DNA of 64,000 nucleotides from Galbibacter mesophilus (GCF_023721415.1 NZ_JAMQVC010000001.1:1-64000); one strand, 5' to 3'; counted from the stretch's first letter, positions 1-8,714 are shown. Made by a program: numbers and translations. Notes: generated by a model from the sequence alone, not told the origin.

Positions 1-110
1 GCACCCGTGCGCCGGTCTCAAAGGGAGCAAGCTCCCTTCTACCCCTCGACTTGCATGTGTTAGGCCTGCCGCTAGCGTTCATCCTGAGCCAGGATCAAAC
101 TCTTCATCGT
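1..110 (-). rRNA. rrs: 16S ribosomal RNA, 5' end only
   Basis: The reverse strand reads the universal start of 16S rRNA: AGAGTTTGATCCTGGCTCAG lies at about 84-103, followed by the GATGAACGCTAGCGGCAGGC conserved block and then the variable V1 hairpin. The rest of the gene lies beyond base 1. The mature 5' end is placed at about 110 by comparison with other 16S genes, so it may be off by a few bases. Confidence 0.97.
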
Positions 111-293
111 TGATCGTTAAATGTCTTACTACCTCCAACGTCCAAAGTTCCAAGTTGGGACTCAAAATAATTTTGCTTAATTTTTTACTAGGTGGTTCCG
201 CATCGCTACGGAACCATGCTGTCAACAATATATCAATGAACTTTCATTCTCTTTTCCTGTGCCCTCGAAAATTTTTCGTTTCGAAAGCGGGTG

Positions 294-325
294 CAAAAGT
301 AATGCTTCTTTTTGTTCCCTGCAAA
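294..325 (-). promoter_or_regulatory. rRNA promoter, gene-proximal copy
   Basis: On the reverse strand TTG (-33) is followed after 20 bases by TACTTTTG (294-301), matching the Bacteroidetes TTG / TAnnTTTG promoter. The first transcribed bases are CACCCGC, identical to the two copies farther upstream. Confidence 0.8.
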
Positions 326-429
326 TATTTTTTAAAGTTTTTTTCGTTTCCGTTCCCGTTAAGGAAGACCGCCGAAACAACCGTAAAGAATACTTTTTAA
401 AGAACGCCGCCCGTATCTCAGAGCGGGTG

Positions 430-460
430 CAAAAGTAAACCCCTTTTCCATCCCGTGCAA
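430..460 (-). promoter_or_regulatory. rRNA promoter, middle copy
   Basis: On the reverse strand TTG at 458-460 and TACTTTTG at 430-437 are 20 bases apart. It is followed by the same CACCCGC discriminator and preceded by an A-tract-rich stretch that could act as an UP element. Confidence 0.8.
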
Positions 461-587
461 GCTTTTTTTTAGTTTTTTTTCGGGACCTTCTCGCAAAGGA
501 CCAAAACACCCAAAAACCGCCGGAACACCCTATTTTAAAGAACTTCGCCCTGTCGTCGGGGCCGTGGCCTCTCCTGCAAAGCGGGTG

Positions 588-620
588 CAAATATAGGAAC
601 TATTTTTTGTTCTTTCCAAA
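588..620 (-). promoter_or_regulatory. rRNA promoter, distal copy
   Basis: On the reverse strand TTTGG at 616-620 and TATATTTG at 588-595 form a close match to the Bacteroidetes consensus with about 21 bases between TTG and TA. It is followed by CACCCGC like the other two copies. Confidence 0.82.
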
Positions 621-867
621 TTAATATCTCAACTTTTTTAAAACCATTTCACAACATATTATAAACCTGATGTTTACGACATAAAAAAAATAAAAGAGAT
701 AACATATTCTCCCGTAAATCAGATTTATTGGGTATTGCTATACAATAAAAATCGAGAAATATTTCTTTCCAAAGGTGACAACTACCACCATTTAATTTTG
801 AAAGAAAGGGTAGCTAATTTAAATAAAAAAAATGAATCTCACAACTACTCTTTTAAAAATCAGCACA

Positions 868-1584
868 TTAATCTTTTTTAAAAGAAATTCTGTCATTAAA
901 ATCCCTCCATTTATTGGTTAAATCTGCATAATCGAAGTCTAATGCAGTTTCTTGTTTTTCCAATTTCCCATCCGCAAAGGCGCGCTGCAATACATCTTCA
1001 ATTAAGTAATCCTCTTGAACTTCTTGCGGTTGGTATTCAATTTTCAAGTCTATATCAAACATGCTTGCGGTGGTATTGTACCAAAAGGCCCGCCAACCAC
1101 TGCGTAACTCCTTCACCAAGTTAAAAGCGGTCTCCCCTGTTTGTCGGTGGATAAGCTTCACAAGAATTTGTCCTTCCGTGCGTGTTAGCTTTTTCAGTTC
1201 CGCAGAAAATTCATCTTCAATATACCTATGTATTATTCGTGTGTACTGTCTTCTTTTGGAATTGGACTCAATATTATCGAGTCTTTCATTTAGTTCGGTA
1301 AGCCTTTCCGAAGCTAGTTTTGCATAAGGATATACTTTAATTGTCTTCCGCTTCAATATATAATACCGTACTTTATCCTTGTAAGAAGCAAAACGCAATG
1401 GCTGAAAAATAATGACAGGGTCGAGTTCAATCATTTCTCTTGGAATAGTATCTCCTTCAAAAAAGTAATAAGGTAGGTTCAAAGAGTCCACTTCCACTTC
1501 AACAAGGGAATCCTTATCCTTTTCTTGCGACCAAAGGATAGATAAAGACAAAAAGCATACTATATATATAAGGTGTTTTAACAA
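868..1584 (-). CDS. DUF4294 family secreted protein
   Basis: A 238-residue protein with a signal peptide (about residues 1-19, hydrophobic core then LWSQ). The body matches my memory of the DUF4294 family, which is nearly confined to Bacteroidetes and often lies beside an M42 peptidase gene, as here. It is rich in charged helices (KLASERLTELNERLDNIE) and has a conserved GWRAFWYNTTASMFDIDL stretch near residues 163-180. It is probably periplasmic or surface-exposed; its biochemical role is unknown. It is transcribed away from the M42 gene across a 102-bp divergent intergenic region. Confidence 0.85.
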   Translation of the reverse strand: MLKHLIYIVCFLSLSILWSQEKDKDSLVEVEVDSLNLPYYFFEGDTIPREMIELDPVIIFQPLRFASYKDKVRYYILKRKTIKVYPYAKLASERLTELNERLDNIESNSKRRQYTRIIHRYIEDEFSAELKKLTRTEGQILVKLIHRQTGETAFNLVKELRSGWRAFWYNTTASMFDIDLKIEYQPQEVQEDYLIEDVLQRAFADGKLEKQETALDFDYADLTNKWRDFNDRISFKKD

Positions 1585-1686
1585 AACTTGGCTTTTATGG
1601 CGTCCAAAAATAGCAAATTAGTTTAGGCTCACTTATTAAATGTATGTGAATATTAGTATTTTCGTGGACTTAAAATAATAAGATTC

Positions 1687-2775
1687 ATGGCGAAAAAGAA
1701 AATTATCAACGACAAGTCTATTCAATTTTTAGAAAAATATTTAAACAATGCCTCCCCGACGGGTTATGAATGGGAAGGACAAAAACTATGGATGGAATAC
1801 CTAAAGCCGTACGTGGATACATTTATAACGGATACGTATGGAACGGCAGTTGGTGTGATTAATCCTGAAGCTGATTACAAAGTTGTTATTGAGGGGCATT
1901 CTGATGAAATCTCTTGGTATGTAAACTACATTACAGACAACGGGCTAATTTATGTGATACGAAATGGAGGAAGCGACCATCAAATAGCTCCTTCTAAAGT
2001 AGTGAACATCCATACCAAAAAAGGGATTGTAAAAGGTGTATTTGGCTGGCCAGCTATTCACACCCGTGATAATAAAGATGAAAATCCGCCTAAACTAGAT
2101 AATATATTTATAGATATAGGTGCGAAGGATAAAGAAGAAGTAGAAAAAATGGGTGTTCATGTTGGTTGCGTTATTACGTACCCAGATGAATTTTTTATTC
2201 TGAATGAAGATAAGTTTGTTTGCCGCGCTATTGATAACCGTGCTGGTGGATTTATGATTGCTGAAGTAGCTCGATTGCTTCATGAAAATAAAGAAAAGCT
2301 TCCTTTTGGATTGTACATTACCAATTCTGTACAGGAAGAAATAGGATTAAGGGGCGCTGAAATGATTACGCAAACCATTAAACCAAATGTAGCCATTGTA
2401 ACTGATGTTTGCCATGACACGACCACACCAATGATTGAAAAGAAAAAACAAGGGCATACTGAGATTGGCAAAGGACCGGTAATATCCTACGCACCTGCGG
2501 TTCAAAATAAGTTGAGAGAGTTAATTATTGAGACTGCGGAGGAAAAAAATATTCCTTTCCAACGTATGGCAGCTTCCAGAATGACTGGTACCGATACCGA
2601 TGCTTTTGCCTATAGCAATGGCGGAGTGGCTTCTGCATTAATATCTTTACCACTTCGATATATGCACACAACCGTTGAAACGGTACACAGAGAAGATGTG
2701 GAGAATGTAATTCAATTAATTTATGAAACGTTGTTAAAAATAAAGCCCAACGAAACTTTTAGCTATTTTGATTAA
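1687..2775 (+). CDS. M42 family metallopeptidase
   Basis: A 362-residue cytoplasmic di-metal aminopeptidase of the M42 (glutamyl aminopeptidase / TET) family. Metal and catalytic motifs are visible: EGHSDE at 69-74 (first His and Asp), AIDNRAGG near 180 (bridging Asp), QEEIGLRGA near 213-221 (general base Glu-Glu), a TDVCHDTT stretch near 238, and MHTTVETVHRED near 325 (last His). Length is normal for the family. These enzymes trim short peptides in the cytosol as large oligomers. The ATG start follows a typical AT-rich leader. A Nudix gene follows 19 bp downstream and is likely co-transcribed. Confidence 0.93.
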   Translation: MAKKKIINDKSIQFLEKYLNNASPTGYEWEGQKLWMEYLKPYVDTFITDTYGTAVGVINPEADYKVVIEGHSDEISWYVNYITDNGLIYVIRNGGSDHQIAPSKVVNIHTKKGIVKGVFGWPAIHTRDNKDENPPKLDNIFIDIGAKDKEEVEKMGVHVGCVITYPDEFFILNEDKFVCRAIDNRAGGFMIAEVARLLHENKEKLPFGLYITNSVQEEIGLRGAEMITQTIKPNVAIVTDVCHDTTTPMIEKKKQGHTEIGKGPVISYAPAVQNKLRELIIETAEEKNIPFQRMAASRMTGTDTDAFAYSNGGVASALISLPLRYMHTTVETVHREDVENVIQLIYETLLKIKPNETFSYFD

Positions 2776-2794
2776 CGCACAATTATTTTAAGGT

Positions 2795-3346
2795 TTGGAT
2801 GAATATGTAGATATATTGGATAAGGAAGGAAACCCAACAGGGGAAGTTCTTTTGAAGTCTGAAGCACATAAAAAAGGACTTTTTCATCCTACAGTGCATA
2901 TTTGGCTGTACTCTAAAAAGGGAGAAGTGCTTATTCAAAAAAGAGTTTCAACCAAAAAGACATTCCCAAACAAATGGGATGTTTCCGTGGCTGGCCATAT
3001 AAGCGCTGGAGAAACTCCAATTAGTTCAGCTCTTCGCGAAATTGAAGAAGAATTAGGCTTAAATGTTAGTCAAGAAGCACTTGATAAAATCGGTATTCAT
3101 CGATCTTCTGTGGTGCACAGTAAAGATGTTATCGATTGCGAGTTTCATCATATCTATTTGGTTGAACTAAAAAAACCTATTGAGTCACTTGAACTTCAGG
3201 AAACGGAAGTAGCAGAAGTGAAACTAATAGATATTGATGTTTATCTAGGTGAATTAAGAAATTATGCACTTATGAAAGACTACGTCCCCCTAGAACCTGA
3301 TTATTTGGATCTGGTATTTTCTGCCATCCGAAGAAAAATAACATAA
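2795..3346 (+). CDS. Nudix hydrolase, IDI-like
   Basis: A 183-residue Nudix protein with a complete Nudix box at residues 67-89 (G-x5-E-x7-REIEEELGL). The layout, with an N-terminal EYVDILDKEGNPTGE stretch and a long C-terminal tail, resembles the isopentenyl-diphosphate isomerase-like / YfcD-like group; the true substrate cannot be read from sequence. No ATG fits the frame at the front, so a TTG at 2795 is the likely start, giving LDEYVD read as MDEYVD. It lies 19 bp after the M42 gene and ends just before a strong terminator. Confidence 0.85.
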   Translation: MDEYVDILDKEGNPTGEVLLKSEAHKKGLFHPTVHIWLYSKKGEVLIQKRVSTKKTFPNKWDVSVAGHISAGETPISSALREIEEELGLNVSQEALDKIGIHRSSVVHSKDVIDCEFHHIYLVELKKPIESLELQETEVAEVKLIDIDVYLGELRNYALMKDYVPLEPDYLDLVFSAIRRKIT

Positions 3347-3352
3347 ACATCG

Positions 3353-3378
3353 AGCCCCTGAAATTTCAGGGGCTTTTT
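3353..3378 (+). terminator. Rho-independent terminator after the Nudix gene
   Basis: A perfect hairpin AGCCCCTGAAATTTCAGGGGCT followed by T's. It closes the M42-Nudix unit and separates it from the next gene. Confidence 0.9.
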
Positions 3379-3420
3379 AATTACTTTTGTTAAGATTGAA
3401 CCAGACTACCATACAAACAA

Positions 3421-5340
3421 ATGAAGAACACCATTGCAGAACGGGTTGCTGATTTTTTAAAACGCTTCCCCCCTTTTGAGCTTTTAAAATCTGATGAACT
3501 ACTGAAAATAGCAGAGGAAGTCCAAATTCTTTATAAGCAAAAAGACTCGGTTATTTTTGAACAAGGAGAACCGGGTCATCATCAATTTTACGTAGTGCAC
3601 AAAGGAGCAGTTTCCATTCAGCGAAAAGAAAATGACAATACGGAAACGTTGGACAAGTGTGACGAAGGTGATGTTTTCGGCCTGCGCCCAATTTTTGCCA
3701 AAGAAAACTATTTAATTAGTGCTATTGCAGATGAAGAGTGCATACTTTATGCTATTTCAATTGAAAACTTCCAACCCATTATTCAGCAAAACTACCGGGT
3801 AGGCGAATTTTTAATAGAAAGTTTCGCTTCCAACACACGGAATCCCTATTCAAGGGAGCATCGCGGTAGATTGTATGCCGAAGGCGAACCGAAGCAGGAA
3901 GTGGCTCCCGAGCTTTTCCAGTTGCAACCTGTAAATTTTGTAAAGAATATTATTAGCTGCACCAAAAACACTCCGGTTACTGAAGTCGCCAAACAAATGT
4001 CTAAAAACAACGTAGGTTCTGTTTTGGTGGTAGAAAACGATTTACCTATTGGTGTAGTAACTGATAAGGATATTAGAAACACCATTGCCATTGGCCTCTT
4101 CCCTATTGATGTGGACGTAGAAAAAGTAATGTCCTCTCCAGTAATTTGTTACTCCAAAGGGCTCACCATTGCGCAAGCACATGTAGCAATGATGAAGCAT
4201 AAGATTAGTCACATTTGTATTACCAAAGATGGTACTCCAAATAGTAAGGTATTAGGAATTGTTTCTGAACATGACATCTTAGTAAGTCAGGGAAACAACC
4301 CGGCTGCTTTGATGAAAGCCATTAAAAGAGCCAAAAAAACCAAAACCTTAAAAGCTATCCGAAGCAGGGTGATGCATTTGCTCAATGGATATCTTCAGCA
4401 AAATATACCTATGACGCACGTATCTAAAATTATGTTTGAATTGAATGATGCCACTATTAAAAGGGTCATTGAACGGAGCATCAAGAAAATGAAAACACCG
4501 CCCCCAGTAAAGTTTGCATGGATGTCTCTTGGCAGTCAAGGTAGAAAAGAACAACTTTTACATACGGATCAAGATAATGCTATTGTTTTTGAAGACGTTC
4601 CGGAAGAAAAACTTGAAGAGACCAAAGCATATTTTTTAAAGCTTGCCAAAATAGCCAACAAATCCCTTAACAATATTGGTTACGAATATTGTCCCGCCGA
4701 CATGATGGCGAAAAACCCCGACTATACGCTGTCGCTAACGGAATGGAAGCATCAATTCACAGAATGGATTACGCATCCTGGGGATGATGAAATACTTTTA
4801 TGCTCTATTTTTTTCGATTACGATATCTCTTATGGTAATCCCGCACTTACCAATCAGCTATCTGATATTATTTTTGACCTTACTGAAAACAATTCGCTTT
4901 TCATAAATACGCTCGCATCCAGCGCGCTTAGGAGTCCATCGCCACTAGGCTTTTTCAGACAATTTTTGGTAGAAGCCAACGGAGAACACAAAGACTTTTT
5001 TAATCTGAAAAAAAGGGCCTTAATGCCTATTACCGATGCAGCGAGGGTTCTTATCCTTCAGCATAAAATAAAAAATATAAACAACACGGCGGAACGCTAT
5101 GAGAAATTAGCAGCTCTGGAACCTGAAAATAGGGAGTTGTACCTTTCCTGTTCTTACTCGGTGAAGGCTTTATTGAAATTTAGGACCAAACAAGGATTAT
5201 TACACAATGATACTGGAAAGTTTATTGAACTCGAAACACTATCCAAAGAAGAGAAAATTAAACTTAAGCGCTGTTTTAAATCCGTTAGCGACGTTCAAGA
5301 ACTGTTGAAACTACGTTTCAAAATAACACCTTATTTATAA
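3421..5340 (+). CDS. cNMP-binding, CBS and DUF294 nucleotidyltransferase-like protein
   Basis: A 639-residue cytoplasmic regulatory protein. Domains in order: cyclic-nucleotide-binding-like (about 13-130, with EQGEPGHHQFYVVHKGAVSI), two CBS repeats (about 170-290, with GVVTDKDIRN and GIVSEHDILV), a DUF294 nucleotidyltransferase-like domain (about 330-470, with GSQGRKEQLLHTDQDNA, where the Asp pair would bind metal) and the DUF294 C-terminal domain (to 639). Proteins of this kind are often paired with a PolC-like exonuclease, as here: the stop overlaps the next ATG by one base. By analogy with GlnD it may add or remove a nucleotide on a partner protein; this is inference. A TACTTTTG box at 3382-3389 could be its promoter. 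Confidence 0.9.
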   Translation: MKNTIAERVADFLKRFPPFELLKSDELLKIAEEVQILYKQKDSVIFEQGEPGHHQFYVVHKGAVSIQRKENDNTETLDKCDEGDVFGLRPIFAKENYLISAIADEECILYAISIENFQPIIQQNYRVGEFLIESFASNTRNPYSREHRGRLYAEGEPKQEVAPELFQLQPVNFVKNIISCTKNTPVTEVAKQMSKNNVGSVLVVENDLPIGVVTDKDIRNTIAIGLFPIDVDVEKVMSSPVICYSKGLTIAQAHVAMMKHKISHICITKDGTPNSKVLGIVSEHDILVSQGNNPAALMKAIKRAKKTKTLKAIRSRVMHLLNGYLQQNIPMTHVSKIMFELNDATIKRVIERSIKKMKTPPPVKFAWMSLGSQGRKEQLLHTDQDNAIVFEDVPEEKLEETKAYFLKLAKIANKSLNNIGYEYCPADMMAKNPDYTLSLTEWKHQFTEWITHPGDDEILLCSIFFDYDISYGNPALTNQLSDIIFDLTENNSLFINTLASSALRSPSPLGFFRQFLVEANGEHKDFFNLKKRALMPITDAARVLILQHKIKNINNTAERYEKLAALEPENRELYLSCSYSVKALLKFRTKQGLLHNDTGKFIELETLSKEEKIKLKRCFKSVSDVQELLKLRFKITPYL

Positions 5341-6011
5341 TGGAGTGGTTTAAATTTTTTAAAAAAGCACCTCCCAATTACCCACAATTCTGGAAGGATT
5401 ATGAACAGCAATTTGAAACAGGCTTGCCTGAAAGTATCCATGACACCCGTTTTGTAGTTTTGGATACAGAAACTACTGGATTCAATTTCATTACGGATAG
5501 AATGCTATGCATTGGTGCAATTTCCTTAAAGAATAATCAAATGAAAGTTTCAGATGCTTTTGAGGTTTACATTAATCAGGAACAATTTAATCCAGAAACT
5601 GTAAAAATTCATGGAATAATAAATAACTCATCTGAAAAGAGGCTAAGCGAAGAAGAAGCCGTAAAAAAGTTCTTAGCTTACATAGGAAATTCGGTTTTAG
5701 TGGCTCATCACGCGCATTTTGATATTGAAATGATTAATTGTGCATTAGAAAGAATAGGATTACCAGTTTTAAAAAATAAAGTTTTGGATACCATGGTGCT
5801 CTACCGAGCAACCCGGATTAAATCGAATTTGTTAAATAGAGAGAAGCAATATAGTTTAGACGAAATTGCAGAAAATTTAAATATATCGGTGAAAGATAGG
5901 CACACAGCTGCTGGGGATGCTATGATTACCGCAATTGCTTTTTTAAAAATAATTAACAAGCTCTTCACAAAAGAAAATAGTAAATTAAAGCATCTATTTA
6001 AAATTAGCTAG
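5340..6011 (+). CDS. 3'-5' exonuclease, DNA polymerase III epsilon-like
   Basis: A 223-residue DEDDh exonuclease. The ExoI motif is LDTETTGF (Asp42, Glu44), ExoII is the VAHHAHFDIEM stretch near 120-130, and ExoIII is DRHTAAGDAMITA near 185-197 with His and Asp present, so the active site looks complete. It is too short and lacks the tail of a replicative epsilon subunit, so it is probably an accessory nuclease for DNA or RNA. The start overlaps the previous stop by one base and the topoisomerase gene begins 3 bp after its stop, so the three genes should be translated together. Confidence 0.9.
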   Translation: MEWFKFFKKAPPNYPQFWKDYEQQFETGLPESIHDTRFVVLDTETTGFNFITDRMLCIGAISLKNNQMKVSDAFEVYINQEQFNPETVKIHGIINNSSEKRLSEEEAVKKFLAYIGNSVLVAHHAHFDIEMINCALERIGLPVLKNKVLDTMVLYRATRIKSNLLNREKQYSLDEIAENLNISVKDRHTAAGDAMITAIAFLKIINKLFTKENSKLKHLFKIS

Positions 6012-6014
6012 TTT

Positions 6015-7094
6015 GTGAAAATTTCTACCAAAGAACTTAATACTATTCTAACAAATCCGGAAGCGGCTGCAAAATTTGGAAACCTCGTTTATATCAATGA
6101 AGATAGACTCGACATTCTGCGTAAAAGAAGAGGTGAAGATTTTGTGTACCTGCGGGATAATAAACCTTTGAAAAATAGTAAAACTATTGAAAGAATTGAA
6201 AAGTTAGTAATTCCACCTGCATGGGAAAATGTTAAGATTGCTGCTATTGAAAATGCACATTTACAAGTAATTGGTGAGGATTTAAAAAAGCGAAAACAAT
6301 ATCGTTATCATGAACTATGGACTAAAATAAGAAATTGCACTAAATTTTATAAAATGAGTGCTTTTGGTAAAGCACTTCCCCTTTTAAGAAAAAAGGTAGA
6401 TGACGATTTAGCACTAAAAGGGATGCCACAAAAAAAAGCTTTGGCCCTTATAGTGAGATTGATGGATGAAACCCATATTAGAATCGGCAACGAGTTTTAT
6501 GCGAAAAACAATAACTCTTACGGTCTTTCGACAATGCGCACACGTCATTTAAAAACTGTCGATAATAAAATGAAATTTCATTTTAAGGGTAAAAGAGGAA
6601 AACAACACAAGATCACTATTAAAAACAAACGTTTAAAGCGATTGGTGATGCAATGCAAGGAAATTCCAGGTTGGGAGTTATTCCAATACTACGATGAAAC
6701 CGGCCAGCATCAATCAGTAGATTCTGGGATGGTTAATGACTACATACATCAACTAAGCGGAGACCACTTTTCTGCAAAGGATTTTAGAACGTGGGCCGCA
6801 ACCACAATTTTCTTCAACACTCTTTTTAATTACGGAATAGAATCTTCAGAGACAAGCATTAAAAAGAATATTTTAAAAGCATATGATGCGGCTGCCGAGG
6901 GATTAGGCAATACAAGAAATGTATGTAGAAAGTACTATGTACATCCTGAAGTGGTTAAGCAGTACGAAACAGGCTCCATTGAGTCTTATTTTCGAGGATT
7001 GAACAGAAGAAAAGAACAACCATATTTTTCCAAAGAAGAAAGTGCGGTATTGGATATAATTAAAGAATATGAAATTGTAATTGATTCCATATAG
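6015..7094 (+). CDS. DNA topoisomerase IB
   Basis: A 359-residue type IB topoisomerase of the small poxvirus/Deinococcus type, which relaxes supercoils through a 3'-phosphotyrosine intermediate. Visible motifs: VIPPAWENVKIA near 66-77, the RLMDETHIRIGNE block near 150 (first catalytic Arg), the KxxDFRTWAATT block near 255, and CRKYYVHPEV near 304-313, where Tyr308 is the predicted nucleophile. A GTG start at 6015 is used; it lies 3 bp after the exonuclease stop and no earlier ATG is available. Bacterial IB enzymes are accessory to gyrase and topoisomerase I. Confidence 0.94.
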   Translation: MKISTKELNTILTNPEAAAKFGNLVYINEDRLDILRKRRGEDFVYLRDNKPLKNSKTIERIEKLVIPPAWENVKIAAIENAHLQVIGEDLKKRKQYRYHELWTKIRNCTKFYKMSAFGKALPLLRKKVDDDLALKGMPQKKALALIVRLMDETHIRIGNEFYAKNNNSYGLSTMRTRHLKTVDNKMKFHFKGKRGKQHKITIKNKRLKRLVMQCKEIPGWELFQYYDETGQHQSVDSGMVNDYIHQLSGDHFSAKDFRTWAATTIFFNTLFNYGIESSETSIKKNILKAYDAAAEGLGNTRNVCRKYYVHPEVVKQYETGSIESYFRGLNRRKEQPYFSKEESAVLDIIKEYEIVIDSI

Positions 7095-7174
7095 ATTGTT
7101 TATCGAAATGATATCCAAACGGAATTACTACTTCAATTGATTTCATAATTCAGTAAGAATAGAATCATGAAAAA

Positions 7175-7208
7175 GCCGACTTTTTGGAAGTACTCCTAAA
7201 AAGCCGGC
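7175..7208. terminator. Hairpin after the topoisomerase gene, likely terminator
   Basis: GCCGACTTTTTGGA pairs with TCCTAAAAAGCCGGC through a short AGTAC loop, with one G-T pair in the GCCG(A/G)C arm. It is preceded by a short A-run but has no strong T-run, so it may end the rightward operon or only act as a 3' end stabiliser. Confidence 0.5.
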
Positions 7209-7288
7209 GAAGTGGTGGGGGAATATTTTCAAAAATGAATACACCAGAATTTTTTATTTTTTTATTTCAACGCGGTATTCTGCAACAA

Positions 7289-7885
7289 TTACTTCAGTAA
7301 TAATTTCAAGTCAGTAATTCTTTTTTTACTAGCAAACACATAAAATACAAGGGCCACAAATAATAAAGTAATGGATTTACCATTCCCTGCTATTAAATCA
7401 TTTCCTCCTATATATAATGATTCGTGTTGAATCAGATTATCAATCAAAACATCTCCAAAAATAATTTTCAATAAGACTTTACTAATTTCGAAAATCGCAA
7501 AGAACAATATAAAACCAACCATCCTAACAATACTATTATTAACTTTTTTGAACACATGTTTGTGTAGTATAAATGGAAAAGCATAAAAGAGAACACTTAA
7601 AAGAAGTACAACAACACCGTAGCACCACTCTTGAGAAAAGCAAAACAAATCAGAAATATGCCAAGCAAAAGCAATGATTAGTATTTCTATTCCAAAACTT
7701 TTTTTTGAAATTCTGTTTGACTTATTTATTAAATCTATTGCAGCAAGCGCAAAAAGTATAAAAAAGAGTCCAAAATAGTTCCGGGCAATAATTGCCATTG
7801 ATGACAAAAGGAGAAATTTAAAAATCCATTTTACGAGCGAACCTAAAAACGGAACATCAAAAAAAATGTATTTGACAACTTTCAT
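7289..7885 (-). CDS. Uncharacterised multi-pass membrane protein
   Basis: A 198-residue protein I do not recognise. It is very hydrophobic, with about five or six predicted membrane segments (for example near 19-32, 38-52, 66-82, 86-106, 120-140 and 172-188) and lysine-rich connecting loops and C-terminus. There is no signal peptide motif, conserved catalytic motif or family signature. Its codon use is strongly AT-biased. It stands alone: the topoisomerase operon converges on it, and upstream lies 1 kb of non-coding DNA with a possible regulated promoter at 8425-8473 whose transcript would meet a terminator before reaching this gene. Treat it as a hypothetical integral membrane protein. Confidence 0.6.
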   Translation of the reverse strand: MKVVKYIFFDVPFLGSLVKWIFKFLLLSSMAIIARNYFGLFFILFALAAIDLINKSNRISKKSFGIEILIIAFAWHISDLFCFSQEWCYGVVVLLLSVLFYAFPFILHKHVFKKVNNSIVRMVGFILFFAIFEISKVLLKIIFGDVLIDNLIQHESLYIGGNDLIAGNGKSITLLFVALVFYVFASKKRITDLKLLLK

Positions 7886-8115
7886 TTTACTTTCCTTAAA
7901 AGACTTTTAAAGCGGGATTCATTTACGTGTCCGATAATAATCCCAAAAATGTTATTATTGAAAATTTAAAAGCACAGAACCACTATCGACTGATTTTGGA
8001 TTTATATTTATTTTCGAATATGTTGATTTTTTAAGGGACAAATACTGACGGACATCATTTATTGAAGTGAAAATAATGTGTATGTTAGTAGATTTTTTTA
8101 AGGAAAGATTCTATC

Positions 8116-8143
8116 AAAAAAAAGCCTCGGTAAAATTACCGAG
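8116..8143 (-). terminator. Intrinsic terminator of the candidate small RNA
   Basis: CTCGGTAA at 8126-8133 and TTACCGAG at 8136-8143 form a compact hairpin. On the reverse strand it is followed by GC and eight T's, an excellent rho-independent terminator. Confidence 0.85.
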
Positions 8144-8244
8144 ACTTTCCACAAATCAAATTACTACCAAACAAAATTAACCATTTACAATAGTCATTAT
8201 CTTTATATTTTCAAACTGTCAAAATTTTTAATTCCATTTAAAAT

Positions 8245-8281
8245 GTTAAAGAAAACTGGCAGCTAGTATGTCGACTACCAG
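8245..8281 (-). repeat. Hairpin repeat, copy 1
   Basis: The plus strand reads GTTAAAGAAAACTGGCAGC at 8245-8263 and GACTACCAG at 8273-8281. On the reverse strand this makes the stem CTGGTAG/CTGCCAG (one G-U pair) followed by TTTTCTTTAAC. Copy 2 at 8812-8858 shares the same arms and tail but has a different loop, so the structure rather than the loop is conserved. Confidence 0.7.
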
Positions 8282-8449
8282 CTTTCAATAACAACCCTCA
8301 AAATTCAATTAATAAACCCAATTGAGCTAAAAACTGATATCATTATAGTCAAAATGAAAATCTTGAAACCTGATTTCCAATCCAGGATTTGCTTCTGACC
8401 TTTCTTTTAATTTTTATTACAGTGTAAACTTACTCAATTAGAAACCTCC

Positions 8450-8473
8450 TAAACATGATGTACGTCATGTTTA
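8450..8473. promoter_or_regulatory. Crp/Fnr-type palindromic operator
   Basis: A perfect 9-bp inverted repeat TAAACATGA (8450-8458) - N6 - TCATGTTTA (8465-8473). The CATGA-N6-TCATG core has the spacing of Crp (TGTGA-N6-TCACA) and Fnr sites. Its centre lies 36.5 bp from the far edge of a reverse-strand TAAGTTTA box (8425-8432). The site in front of the giant gene at 19337 has exactly the same geometry. Confidence 0.65.
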
Positions 8474-8714
8474 GCGAAAAAAAATATACAAATTGAAAAA
8501 TTATATTATAATTGAAGCTTTACTACATGATTTATAAAACCTATTAAACTTTCAAAGTCCGCCAACACTCTTAATTTATTGCAATTGATATTGATATGTA
8601 TAGAGGACTCATGAAATGGTGCTATGGTTTAAGCATTATGTAATTCTGGGGGCTACTTATAAATAACCCTGTTTGATTTTTTAATCTTTGAAGCCACCCT
8701 AGTTTTACTTATAT

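Larger units (their letters stand above)
111..867 (-). other. rRNA operon leader and upstream region, no protein gene
   Basis: No protein gene is credible here. The leader has three tandem promoters (given separately), a perfect 7-bp hairpin GGTTCCG/CGGAACC at 194-215, and a boxA-like element AGTTCATTGA (reverse strand, 233-242) of the kind found in Bacteroidetes rRNA leaders for antitermination. Short direct repeats (TTTTTAAAGAAC near 395 and TTTAAAGAAC near 533) suggest that the promoter block was duplicated. From about 621 to 867 the DNA is AT-rich and I see nothing in it beyond possible upstream A-tracts. Confidence 0.75.
8116..8424 (-). ncRNA. Candidate small RNA, about 300 nt
   Basis: Inferred transcript. 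On the reverse strand a Crp/Fnr-like palindrome (8450-8473) precedes a TAAGTTTA box (8425-8432), which is one base from TAnnTTTG. About 300 bases on there is a strong intrinsic terminator. All ATG-initiated frames inside are under ten codons. The transcript would contain the CTGGTAG/CTGCCAG hairpin followed by TTTTCTTT at 8245-8281, which could itself stop some transcripts. There is no match to a known RNA family that I can name. Confidence 0.35.

Noticed and set aside
222-590. A 122-codon reverse frame in the rRNA leader
   Set aside because: It overlaps two rRNA promoters and has a composition unlike a protein; Arg/Lys/Phe content comes from the A/T and GC blocks of the leader.
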